Of a stretch of 64,000 nucleotides of DNA, positions 35,783 through 43,611 are shown piece by piece. Origin of the DNA: Cytophagaceae bacterium (GTDB lineage: Bacteria > Bacteroidota > Bacteroidia > Cytophagales > Flexibacteraceae); NCBI GenBank assembly GCA_027490155.1, contig JAIXYP010000007.1:1-64000 (forward strand), given 5' to 3'. The first letter of the stretch is position 1; each line of letters starts with the position of its first letter. The translations under genes and the position numbers were made by a program. Under the pieces are notes generated by a model that was given only the letters and a program-made list of their open reading frames with translations, made no database searches and was not told the DNA's origin.

Positions 35783-37966
35783 TTGGCAGTCTACATCCAT
35801 TTTGGCTATGCTACTGCTTGCGCGTTGATATTGAACAGATTGATACACAAACCTGAATTCCTGTTGGGCGATATACGAAGGCTAACCTATTGTGGTTGGC
35901 TGATGATAATTTTTACCTGTTTGGTAGCCAATGCTTGTTTTGCCCAAACTAAAGTGGCAAGGTCATGGTACTTGGACTCAATGAATGTGCAACTCTGGCA
36001 AACGGAGGGTAGGGGACAGGTAGTAGGTTTGACGGCACCTTTCCCGAAGGCAGCAGTTCAGACCCGTCGTGGATTGCTAGGCTCAGTGCCATCGGCGGCT
36101 CGATATGATTTACATGGCAAAGCAATCAGGTTTTTGGCATGGGTGGGTCTCCGATCTACTGCAGCCAACAAAGCTGTTTTCTCGGTTTTGGCGGATGGGC
36201 AGGAGCTTTTCAGAAGCGACTCTTTGCTGCCTAGTGCTACCCCTTTACTGATTGATCTTGACCTCACAGGTAAACAGAACCTAGAGCTACTGGTCGATGC
36301 TGGTTGGGCCACAGAGCTCAAACCATGTGCCTTTTGGGCTGATGCGCGGATCGTGGTCCAACCATTGGCGTCCTATCCACAAGACCAGCCTGTCATCATT
36401 CCGTTCCTCAACGAAGCAGATGCCCCTGCCGTCGGTGAGATTTTCAGCCGCCCCTATTGTGCGCTGCCTAAAACCTTAAGCTACCGTCCAGGCCAGATCA
36501 TTAGGCAGCGTTTGATGGTAACAGGTCCTAGGCCAATTTCCGTTAAAGTTGTTGGTTTGCCCGCCGGAATCACCCATGATCCTGAAACGCAAACCCTAAA
36601 TGGCCGTATCGAGAACATGGGTAACTACCCCTTCGCCATTGTGGTCAATGCGGGTGGTACGACCCTCAAACATTACGTTACACTCCAGATTGGCCTAGCC
36701 CCCCCACCTCAATTGCCATTACGTGGCTGGATAAGCCCTCGACTATTAGGTCCCATCCTGCGCCAGACCGATGTGCAACAAGCTGGGATGGGCCTGATCA
36801 ACTCGGGCTTGGCAGATTTGGGCTTTGACTGGCTTGTGATTGGCGAAGGTTGGCAGGGTCAGCGCGAAGGTCGATACCATGCCTTGCAACCAAACGAGCG
36901 ATTTAGGGAGCTGCCCGGTCTAATCAACAAATCAAGGCAACTGGGCCTCAAGGCTGGGCTATGGCTCAGCACCGAACGCTATTCGGCCAGTGGGTATATT
37001 GGCAGCCATGCTGACACTTGGATTGGTGCTCTGAAAGATGAGTTTAATGGATTGCCTCGGGGCAAGTTTAGCTTTGCTGCTGAGGACGTCAAGCAGTGGA
37101 ACGAATGGAGGGTGGATGGACTTTGGCTTTATGGGCCAGACCTGGAGCCTGCCGATGTTGCGACCTATAACGCCCAAATGGCCAAGGCACTCCCTACCCG
37201 TTTGCTATCTCTGGAACATAACAAACTCCGACCTACGAGCTTTAAACTTCCCTCTGGACAGGCCCAGCAACAGTTGTTTGAGTCCACCACTCGCCCGACG
37301 GACTCGTGGTTTGTGTTACGACAGCAGGTTTTGGCTGCCACCAAAGGCCTAAATCCTGATCTTCCCATAACAGGTCGCCTCATCTTATCCGAGCCGATCG
37401 GTATGACGGGTCCCAATGGCCAGGTTATCAAAGGACGCCGTGCAAGACTATCAGCCCATACCCGGCGGTTACAGTTTGGGCTATATTCCTTGCTCGGCCT
37501 ACCCCTCTGGCTTCAGGATAACCCACTTTGGTTGCTCAAGCACAACCCTAATGACCTTTATTGGCTTACCAATCAGGAGGTGCTGGCCATACAACGGGAC
37601 CAAAGCTCCGTGGCAACCTGTGCGCAATGGGATCAACAGCATCAAACAGGTATCTGGGCCCGCCACCTAGAGAATGGCAGTACTGTCGTAGGATGGCTCA
37701 ACATGACAGGGCAGGTTCAGACTATCCCTTTTCAGATAACGGGTACCTTTGCTGTGCGTGACCTTTGGCGTCATGAGTCAATTGGTGATGTGCCTGGAAC
37801 AGGGGAGATCAGCTGTGAGGTGGCACCTTATGGGCTTGAGCTTTGGCTCCTGACCCCAATCAAAGCCAAGGTCAAAGGTGTCAAGGGTAAAATCAGCCCA
37901 GCTATGTTTAAGTCTGCTCAAAGCCCGAGACGCAAAGTCCCAGCAAATCCAAATCTTAAGCGTTAA
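35783..37966 (+). CDS. GH27-like protein with NPCBM domain, catalytic motifs lost
   Basis: The frame gives 727 residues from TTG 35783; later starts near residues 28 or 41 are possible. A hydrophobic signal region ends at CFAQ (about 55). An NPCBM-type carbohydrate-binding sandwich lies at about 57-195, with YDLHGKAIRFLAWVGL. A putative-Ig domain is at about 225-300, and a GH27/GH36-like barrel with a C-terminal sandwich runs from about 300. Barrel landmarks remain: LRGWISP for PPMGWNSW, GLADLGFDWLVIGEGW for GLxxxGYxYVxIDDgW, and NQEVLAIQRDQ. The nucleophile motif KYD reads LYG, the DD pair reads GE, and WNDPD is absent. Only RPTDSW keeps an Asp in the acid/base region. It is probably a secreted, non-hydrolytic glycan-binding protein. 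Confidence 0.7.
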   Translation: MAVYIHFGYATACALILNRLIHKPEFLLGDIRRLTYCGWLMIIFTCLVANACFAQTKVARSWYLDSMNVQLWQTEGRGQVVGLTAPFPKAAVQTRRGLLGSVPSAARYDLHGKAIRFLAWVGLRSTAANKAVFSVLADGQELFRSDSLLPSATPLLIDLDLTGKQNLELLVDAGWATELKPCAFWADARIVVQPLASYPQDQPVIIPFLNEADAPAVGEIFSRPYCALPKTLSYRPGQIIRQRLMVTGPRPISVKVVGLPAGITHDPETQTLNGRIENMGNYPFAIVVNAGGTTLKHYVTLQIGLAPPPQLPLRGWISPRLLGPILRQTDVQQAGMGLINSGLADLGFDWLVIGEGWQGQREGRYHALQPNERFRELPGLINKSRQLGLKAGLWLSTERYSASGYIGSHADTWIGALKDEFNGLPRGKFSFAAEDVKQWNEWRVDGLWLYGPDLEPADVATYNAQMAKALPTRLLSLEHNKLRPTSFKLPSGQAQQQLFESTTRPTDSWFVLRQQVLAATKGLNPDLPITGRLILSEPIGMTGPNGQVIKGRRARLSAHTRRLQFGLYSLLGLPLWLQDNPLWLLKHNPNDLYWLTNQEVLAIQRDQSSVATCAQWDQQHQTGIWARHLENGSTVVGWLNMTGQVQTIPFQITGTFAVRDLWRHESIGDVPGTGEISCEVAPYGLELWLLTPIKAKVKGVKGKISPAMFKSAQSPRRKVPANPNLKR

Positions 37967-38017
37967 CGCTAAGCCATTTCTGTTGCACCTTTACTTTCTC
38001 AACCAAAACGCAAGGTC

Positions 38018-38341
38018 ATGAAATCAAACCGCATAGGTGTCGTCTACAGCACTGATCCCGACTTTAAGTACACCGATGATAAAGTAGAGGAAGCAGCAAC
38101 CCTACCACCACAGCAACAACAGTTACGCGTAGCCATTGACCGCAAACAGCGTGGAGGCAAGGTCGCCACAGTCGTGACTGGCTTTATTGGCACGGTTGCG
38201 GATCTAGAGACGCTAGGCAAAAAACTCAAGACCAAACTTGGGGTCGGTGGTGCTGCTAAGGATGGTGAAATCGTGATCCAGGGCGAGCTTAAGGATAAGG
38301 TGATTGCCTTGTTAGTAGCTGATGGATACAAGGCCAAATAA
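38018..38341 (+). CDS. SUI1/YciH family translation-initiation-like protein
   Basis: The 107-residue protein is a bacterial eIF1/SUI1 homolog of the YciH family. From about 35 onward the SUI1 fold is clear: LRVAIDRKQRGGKVATVVTGF, then LGKKLKTKLGVGGAAKDGEI and VIQGELKDKVIALLVADGYK. The N-terminal 30 residues are a flexible segment ending in a run of glutamines. In E. coli YciH is non-essential and linked to start-codon discrimination under stress. It is a single gene in its own unit. Confidence 0.93.
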   Translation: MKSNRIGVVYSTDPDFKYTDDKVEEAATLPPQQQQLRVAIDRKQRGGKVATVVTGFIGTVADLETLGKKLKTKLGVGGAAKDGEIVIQGELKDKVIALLVADGYKAK

Positions 38342-38494
38342 GGTCGGTTTTTTTAGCTCTTCTGAGGGCTAAATTGCCCATTGTTGATGCCGAACTTGCA
38401 TTTCACGAGGGCGTATTTAATTGATTGGAAATACTGATTGCTACTGATTAATTGGTTGATAATAAGTACATTCAGCCTCACAACGAACGCTTTT

Positions 38495-39886
38495 ATGATT
38501 AAAACACTTCGCCTAGGCTTGTTCATTGGATCAATCATGATGTATGCCTGCCTGCTGGACGCCCGGGCTCAATCATCCAGATCCATTGCAGATATTGCCC
38601 ATAACTATCGCATCGGTAGGGTAGTGGCCGCAAAGGCCCTTCCGAACGCAAGGACGCCGCTCACTGCCTCCAATCTCTATACTTTGTCAGTTAGCTCTGG
38701 CAGCCGCCCAGCCGAAAATTATGAATGCAAGGTGACGGCTAAAGGGTACATCACGAACATCAATCAGGTGAACCCAAATGACAACTCAGACACACTTTTT
38801 AAGGTCAACCTGACCTATGCCTCTGACAGCCTACTGACCCACTATAATGAGATGGTGGTGGCCAGCACCGGAACCAATGGTTATGTTGAGTACAAATATG
38901 ATCTGCAAGGACGGATGATGTTTGGGAGGGTCATGGACACTACCAGAGGTGAGTTAATGCGAAGGACCAATACTTGGGCCACGACAGGCAATCATGCGAT
39001 GGTAGGCAACCTGCAAGCACAAGATGGTTCTGGCCAGCAAGTGTCTTACATCATTCGGTTGAATCGCTATCTGGACGTTCAGGGTAAAGTGGTGCGTGAC
39101 TCGGCCCTGAAGCTACACCCTAGGTTGGGGACATTTGAGCGCTTTAAATCCCTCTATCAGTACGACCAGCAAGAAGACCTCGTCGGCATCGTTAACTACA
39201 ACCGCAACCTGCCTGCAAATAGTTGGGATCTGAGTGACTCGGTCGCTTTCCAGTACCGTAACGACACGGCCTACGTGCAGCGTTGGGAAGGGCCCGCCCT
39301 TGGCAATGCCTATTCGTTAAGCCAGACACTAAAATACTATCCAGCCAGTGCCCTACGTGGCTATCAGGACAGGACAATGGGGATCAGCAGAGCCACAGAG
39401 TTTGATGACGATATGGACCTGTTCGGCAATAATTTTTATGGCAGTACTTTTAGGGCAAGCACCAGACCGACTGACGGTAATCGTGTCATTACCTACTGGA
39501 CAACCCACCCGACGAATGGCAACCCTAGGCGTGTTTTGACTTACAATGCCTATTTCCCTCGCCCCTCGACAGGTGCTGTCGATTCGTTGGTTGGTCAAGA
39601 GTCGATTTTTTATGACTTTAGTCCGATGATTGTAGGTTTGGCAAAGGCTCAGGTAGCCAAGGTCAGCATCTACCCCAATCCTACGCAAGACTACCTATTC
39701 GTTAAAGGGAATGACTTGGCCAACTTTGCCTCGGCTACGGCCATCAATACCCAAGGCCAGTCAGTTGCCTTGGCTATTGACCCTAGTCGCAATTGCCTTG
39801 ATGTTAAGGCCTTGCCTGCTGGTTGTTACCAATTGCTCTTGACTGATCAGCAAGGAATACCTATGCGTGCTACATTTGTCAAGTAG
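38495..39886 (+). CDS. Secreted T9SS cargo of unknown function
   Basis: About 463 residues from ATG 38495 (MIKTLRLGLFIGSIMMYACL); a further upstream start at 38438 would put a second hydrophobic stretch ahead of the signal peptide. Cleavage is near ARAQ. The body (about 40-385) is rich in beta strands, with repeated tyrosine patterns such as YVEYKYDLQGRMMFGRV and FKSLYQYDQQEDLVGIVNY. These recall YD-like or RHS-like strands without the full repeat. The tail is a type A T9SS sorting domain (VSIYPNPTQDYLFVKG to LPAGCYQLLLT, ending in ATFVK). A terminator follows. No enzymatic motif is seen. Confidence 0.75.
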   Translation: MIKTLRLGLFIGSIMMYACLLDARAQSSRSIADIAHNYRIGRVVAAKALPNARTPLTASNLYTLSVSSGSRPAENYECKVTAKGYITNINQVNPNDNSDTLFKVNLTYASDSLLTHYNEMVVASTGTNGYVEYKYDLQGRMMFGRVMDTTRGELMRRTNTWATTGNHAMVGNLQAQDGSGQQVSYIIRLNRYLDVQGKVVRDSALKLHPRLGTFERFKSLYQYDQQEDLVGIVNYNRNLPANSWDLSDSVAFQYRNDTAYVQRWEGPALGNAYSLSQTLKYYPASALRGYQDRTMGISRATEFDDDMDLFGNNFYGSTFRASTRPTDGNRVITYWTTHPTNGNPRRVLTYNAYFPRPSTGAVDSLVGQESIFYDFSPMIVGLAKAQVAKVSIYPNPTQDYLFVKGNDLANFASATAINTQGQSVALAIDPSRNCLDVKALPAGCYQLLLTDQQGIPMRATFVK

Positions 39887-39917
39887 ATTCGCAACCAAGG
39901 TATGCTTTGATTTTTGG

Positions 39918-39959
39918 GGCAGGAAGCAACTCAACAAGGTTGTCTTTCTGCCTTTTTTC
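39918..39959 (+). terminator. Intrinsic terminator
   Basis: GGCAG (39918-39922) pairs with CTGCC (39948-39952). The inner arm GAAGCAAC pairs with GTTGTCTTTC through a bulge, and six T follow. It starts 32 bases after the stop of the T9SS cargo gene. Confidence 0.8.
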
Positions 39960-40101
39960 AGGGATTTCTAGGATTCGCTGCCCTAATATTGACTACCTTG
40001 AGGTATCTGAATTCAGGTCAGACTCCGAGCATCTAGGCTATAATACATGATTATGGTAGCGGATTGATCGGAAGTCTATCCCGCCGCCGCTTTGCCACTT
40101 T

Positions 40102-40902
40102 ATGAATCCTGCACCCAAATCAATCCTTACAGTTGCCCTAGTTCAGCCCTCCACCTATCAGCATGATGTGACGGCCAACCTGGCTAATCTGGAAGAGATG
40201 CTTGCCACCATATCGCCTAATACAGACATTGTTGTACTGCCCGAGATGTTCAACACAGGGTTCACCAATGATGTGTCCTTGGCCGAGCGTAGCAACCAAC
40301 AAACGCATCGGTGGATGTGCCAACAGGCTTCACGTCTTGGGGCACTTTTGGTAGGGTCGGTCATGTGGCGCGAAGGAGATGTTGTTACCAATCGATTGCT
40401 TGGCATCACACCAGAAGGGCAGACCTGGGGCTATGATAAACACCATTTGTTTTCGCTAGCTGGCGAAGGGGAGCGAATTACCGCAGGGCAAATGCAGGTC
40501 GTCTGGCAATACAAAGGCTGGGCCTTACGCCCCATTGTTTGTTATGACCTAAGGTTCCCGGAGTGGCTAAGGCGGACCCAAACCACTGCGGCGGATTGCT
40601 ATCTGATCGTAGCCAATTGGCCTGCGAGTCGGCAGCCAGCATGGGATGCGCTACTAGCAGCTAGGGCGATCGAGAACCAGGCATACCTTGTTGGGGTTAA
40701 TCGGGCGGCAGATCCAGATGGCCACCCGAGTGGATTGATCTATGGTGGGGGTAGTGCTGCCTACCATCCCGAGGGGCACCAACTGACCAAGCTTAGGGAG
40801 GAGCAAGCAATTAAGGTAGTACTGCTTTCGGCTGCTAACTTGCAGACCTACCGAAGTGATTTTCCGTTCTGGAAAGATGCCGGTGGTTTCGGAAAAGCCT
40901 AG
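40102..40902 (+). CDS. Omega-amidase-type carbon-nitrogen hydrolase (YafV/Nit2-like)
   Basis: The 266-residue nitrilase-superfamily enzyme has the complete Glu-Lys-Cys triad: Glu48 (VVLPEMFNTGF), Lys113 (YDKHHLF) and Cys147 (IVCYDLRFPEWLR). The MFNTGF and YDKHHLFSLAGE segments point to the omega-amidase (YafV/Nit2) branch. That branch deamidates alpha-ketoglutaramate or ketosuccinamate and also clears deaminated glutathione. It is cytoplasmic, with no signal peptide. It stands alone upstream of the TetR gene, with no functional link seen. Confidence 0.9.
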   Translation: MNPAPKSILTVALVQPSTYQHDVTANLANLEEMLATISPNTDIVVLPEMFNTGFTNDVSLAERSNQQTHRWMCQQASRLGALLVGSVMWREGDVVTNRLLGITPEGQTWGYDKHHLFSLAGEGERITAGQMQVVWQYKGWALRPIVCYDLRFPEWLRRTQTTAADCYLIVANWPASRQPAWDALLAARAIENQAYLVGVNRAADPDGHPSGLIYGGGSAAYHPEGHQLTKLREEQAIKVVLLSAANLQTYRSDFPFWKDAGGFGKA

Positions 40903-40946
40903 GTGTTTTTTTTGTGCCCAACCTCTAAAAATATTTGTTTGAGCCC

Positions 40947-40976
40947 TTGCAACATACTAATTGGTATGTACCTTTG
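40947..40976 (+). promoter_or_regulatory. Promoter with embedded TetR-type operator
   Basis: A -33 TTG at 40947-40949 and a -7 TACCTTTG at 40969-40976 are spaced by 19 bases, a close match to the Bacteroidota consensus. Between them lies an 18-base near-perfect palindrome at 40952-40969 (ACATAC...GTATGT, one mismatched pair). It abuts the -7 box, so repressor binding would block transcription. The transcription start would fall near 40983. Confidence 0.75.
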
Positions 40977-41090
40977 TTCCACCAAATGACAACAACTGCT
41001 AACACTGTGCTGGATTACAAACCACTTGAAAAGGTGGTGCAAAACTCCTTGTCTACACAGGCAAGTACTAGTTTGGGTGCATCGGGTAAA

Positions 41091-41690
41091 ATGAGTCGTG
41101 CTTCGGAGCGTGGACAAGAGACCCGTCAGCTGATTTTGGAGGCCAATTTTAGGGCTATCTGGAAACATGGATTTCAAGGTGTGCGTGCAGATAAGGTGGT
41201 GCAGGAGCTTGGCATTACCAAAGGCGCCCTCTACCACTACTTTCCGACCAAACAGGATCTTGGCTATGCCATCGTGGATGAGTTGATCAGGCCAATGTAC
41301 CTGAAGTCTTGGCAACAGCTGGAGACTGCTGATGGATCGTCGATCGAAAGGCTCAGTGCCCTTTTGGCCTATCTCGGCAGCATGATCAATAACGAGAACG
41401 TAACCCTTGGCTGTCCGCTCAACAACCTGATGCAGGAGATGAGTCCCTTGGACGAAGGTTTCCGCATTAGGCTTAGTGGTATCCTAACGACCCTGCATGG
41501 CTATAGCAAACGCTGTATCCTTCAGGGACAAGCAGAAGGAAGCATTCGGTCAACACTCAATGCTGATAGCCTTGCTTGGATGCTGATTGCTACCGTTGAG
41601 GGTGGGTATAGTATGAGTAAAACCATGGCTGATCCTACGGTTTTTGGTATGTGTGCACGCCTGTTGCTCAAAACAATGATTACAGTTTAG
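41091..41690 (+). CDS. TetR-family transcriptional repressor
   Basis: The 199-residue protein from ATG 41091 has the usual TetR start: SRASERGQETRQLILEANF, then the helix-turn-helix VRADKVVQELGITKGALYHYF (about 31-51). A C-terminal ligand domain of TetR_C-like type follows, with a conserved LGCPLNNLMQEMSP. An ATG at 40986 in the same frame adds 35 unrelated residues, and an even earlier TTG lies upstream of the promoter itself, so it is excluded. The gene follows a promoter containing an operator and precedes an NmrA-like reductase with a related operator. The two genes therefore appear to form an autoregulated pair responding to a small, perhaps electrophilic, ligand (inference). Confidence 0.92.
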   Translation: MSRASERGQETRQLILEANFRAIWKHGFQGVRADKVVQELGITKGALYHYFPTKQDLGYAIVDELIRPMYLKSWQQLETADGSSIERLSALLAYLGSMINNENVTLGCPLNNLMQEMSPLDEGFRIRLSGILTTLHGYSKRCILQGQAEGSIRSTLNADSLAWMLIATVEGGYSMSKTMADPTVFGMCARLLLKTMITV

Positions 41691-41707
41691 TTTTTTATTT
41701 ACCCAGT

Positions 41708-41731
41708 AACATACCGACTAGTAGGTATGTT
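41708..41731 (+). promoter_or_regulatory. Second TetR-type operator, upstream of the reductase
   Basis: This 24-base near-perfect palindrome is centred on ACTAGT (41717-41722), with outer arms AACATACC and GGTATGTT and one mismatched pair. Its arms match those of the operator at 40952-40969, but the spacing is four bases wider. A possible -7 box, TATGTTTT (41726-41733), overlaps the right arm. Confidence 0.7.
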
Positions 41732-41780
41732 TTTAGTTCCGCATTTTTTCAAACCCTTTTCTCAATCCCCATTTACCATT

Positions 41781-42677
41781 ATGAAATATGTAATCTCAGG
41801 TGCCTCAGGGCATATCGGCAGTTTGACTGCCAAACATCTCTTGGCCGCTAAACACGAGGTGGTCGCTATCGGTCGTGATGCCACTCGCCTTGCAGAGCTT
41901 GAGGCAGCAGGTGCCACGCTTGCCATCGGTGACCTAGGCAATGAGGCCTTCATGACTAGCACCTTGGTAGGTGCTGACGCATTTTTTGCGCTGATCCCAC
42001 CCAATATGGTCACTGATGACTTTGGTGCCTACCAACGCCAAATGGCTGATGCCTTCATCGGTGCTACCAAAGCATCTGGTGTCAAAAATGTCGTGATTCT
42101 GAGCAGCATTGGGGCTCATCTTGGCAAGGGAGCTGGTGTAGTCGATGGCCTAGGGTACTTGGAGCAAGTTTATGCTGCTCTGCCAGGGGTCAATGTGCTT
42201 TCCCTAAGGGCTGCCTACTTCATGGAAAACCTGTTCAACAACATTGGTCTGATCAAGCAGCACGGAATCCTAACGGGCTCCACCTTGAATCCTGATGTCA
42301 AATTGGCGCTCGTTGCAACCTCGGACATCGGAGATGTGGCTGCAAAACGCCTTGCGGCGCTGGACTTCACTGGCTTTGGCTATACCTACATTGCAGGGCC
42401 GGCAGACCTATCGTTTACGGAAGTTGCCACCATTTTGGGTCAGGTCTTTGGCCTGGAGCACCTGCCATTTGTGCCAGCAACACCTGAGCAGTTCACGGCT
42501 GGGATGTTAGGTTATGGCCTGAAGCAGACCATTGTCGATGGCTACCTCATGTTATTTGATGCCATCAACACGGGCAGCTTCAGTGGTGACTATACCCGCA
42601 CAGACGAGTATAGCACGCCAACTACCTTGGCTGACTTTGCTACGCAGCAACTGTTGCCTTATTACCAATCCTTGTAA
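41781..42677 (+). CDS. NmrA-like NAD(P)-binding oxidoreductase
   Basis: The 298-residue protein from ATG 41781 starts MKYVISGASGHIGSLTAKHL, with the dinucleotide-binding GxxGxxG at about 7-12. The family is the NmrA/YtfG type of atypical short-chain dehydrogenases. Other landmarks are VVAIGRD (cofactor ribose region), GADAFFALIPP and VKNVVILSSIGAHL. An upstream in-frame start at 41727 lies in the operator-promoter region and is rejected. YtfG-like enzymes reduce quinones; the real substrate here is unknown. It is probably controlled by the TetR protein encoded just upstream. Confidence 0.88.
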   Translation: MKYVISGASGHIGSLTAKHLLAAKHEVVAIGRDATRLAELEAAGATLAIGDLGNEAFMTSTLVGADAFFALIPPNMVTDDFGAYQRQMADAFIGATKASGVKNVVILSSIGAHLGKGAGVVDGLGYLEQVYAALPGVNVLSLRAAYFMENLFNNIGLIKQHGILTGSTLNPDVKLALVATSDIGDVAAKRLAALDFTGFGYTYIAGPADLSFTEVATILGQVFGLEHLPFVPATPEQFTAGMLGYGLKQTIVDGYLMLFDAINTGSFSGDYTRTDEYSTPTTLADFATQQLLPYYQSL

Positions 42678-43611
42678 TGCCAGCTTGCGGTTATAGGCTA
42701 GGCAAAGTAATAGGAGCACCTAGCCCAGGACTTGTGGGAAGTTGGTAGGTCGTTCATCCATGACCATAAAGTAACCAAAGCCAACCCGATATTGCGCTCT
42801 TTGCTAGTACCAACCGGATCCGATCGTCAACCTTTTAGAGGCTAGGCGGTCTGGTCCGGTTTGCGTTTAGGGGATAGCAATGCTTTCTGCTGATCTGCGG
42901 ATGGGCCAAAGTATGCAGGAAACTTGGCGCAGCTAACTAGGAGTATGTCCCTTGTTTTGTGATTGCGTTATACTGACCTAAGATGAAGGTAAAATCAGGT
43001 AACGACTAGGAAATCTAAGGGGATAAACTTGCAGTTTTTTGTGTCAGGCTATTCGGCCTTTTCCATAGTTAGCAAAAATATAGAGTTGATCTTGAAAAGG
43101 TATGTATAGTGGTTTCGATATGTATAATCGTTATTTTGAAGCTATTTTGAGTGTATGGACATATTTTGTGCGGAATAGTACAAATTAGATTTCGGTCTGC
43201 TCGCTAACTTTTGAGGTTGCCTTACAATAGGTTTGGTTTGATGTTTTTGCCAAATAATATTCTGTTTTTGTCTTTTGTAGCCATAGTCCTTGCTATGAAA
43301 ATTGAGCAGCCATGTTAAGTTTTCTGGCCTCGACGTAAGTGGTGTGGCAGATGTGGGAATTGGCGAAAGTGGCGTTTCTGATCTCGTAGGGCCAATTCTG
43401 AAGCTGGATATCATCAGATATATCCTCTTGGGCTGCCCTAAGCACTGTTTTGTTGCCAAATCGGTCTTCCTTTTTTTTGACCTGCAAGCAGGACGAGGCG
43501 CTACAAGTCTTAAATTTACTACGGTATTGCTGCTGGTATTGCCTAGTAATAAGGTGGTTTTGGTTGTAGTATTTTTAGATTCACAATATTTCAATAACCG
43601 TCACTTGCTTC
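42678..43611. other. Long intergenic region before the giant cargo gene
   Basis: These 934 bases become A+T-rich toward the 3' side. They hold an inverted repeat GGCTAGG/CCTAGCC (42696-42702 and 42719-42725). Overlapping open frames on both strands occur between 43142 and 43742, but none has convincing composition. A short - strand frame (43293-43487) contains the protein-like SDDIQLQNWPYEIRNATF and could be a gene remnant. No tRNA or clear terminator is seen. A TATTTTTA box at 43570-43577, about 35 bases before the giant gene's start, is a possible -7 element without a well-placed -33 partner. Confidence 0.35.

Noticed and set aside
38348-38377. Hairpin TTTAGCTC/GGGCTAAA after the SUI1 gene
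   Set aside because: It has a wobble pair and no T-run on the + strand, so it is not a convincing terminator.
40935-41090. Earlier TTG and ATG starts for the TetR gene
   Set aside because: The TTG at 40935 precedes the promoter and operator. The ATG at 40986 would add 35 residues that TetR proteins lack and would be almost leaderless.
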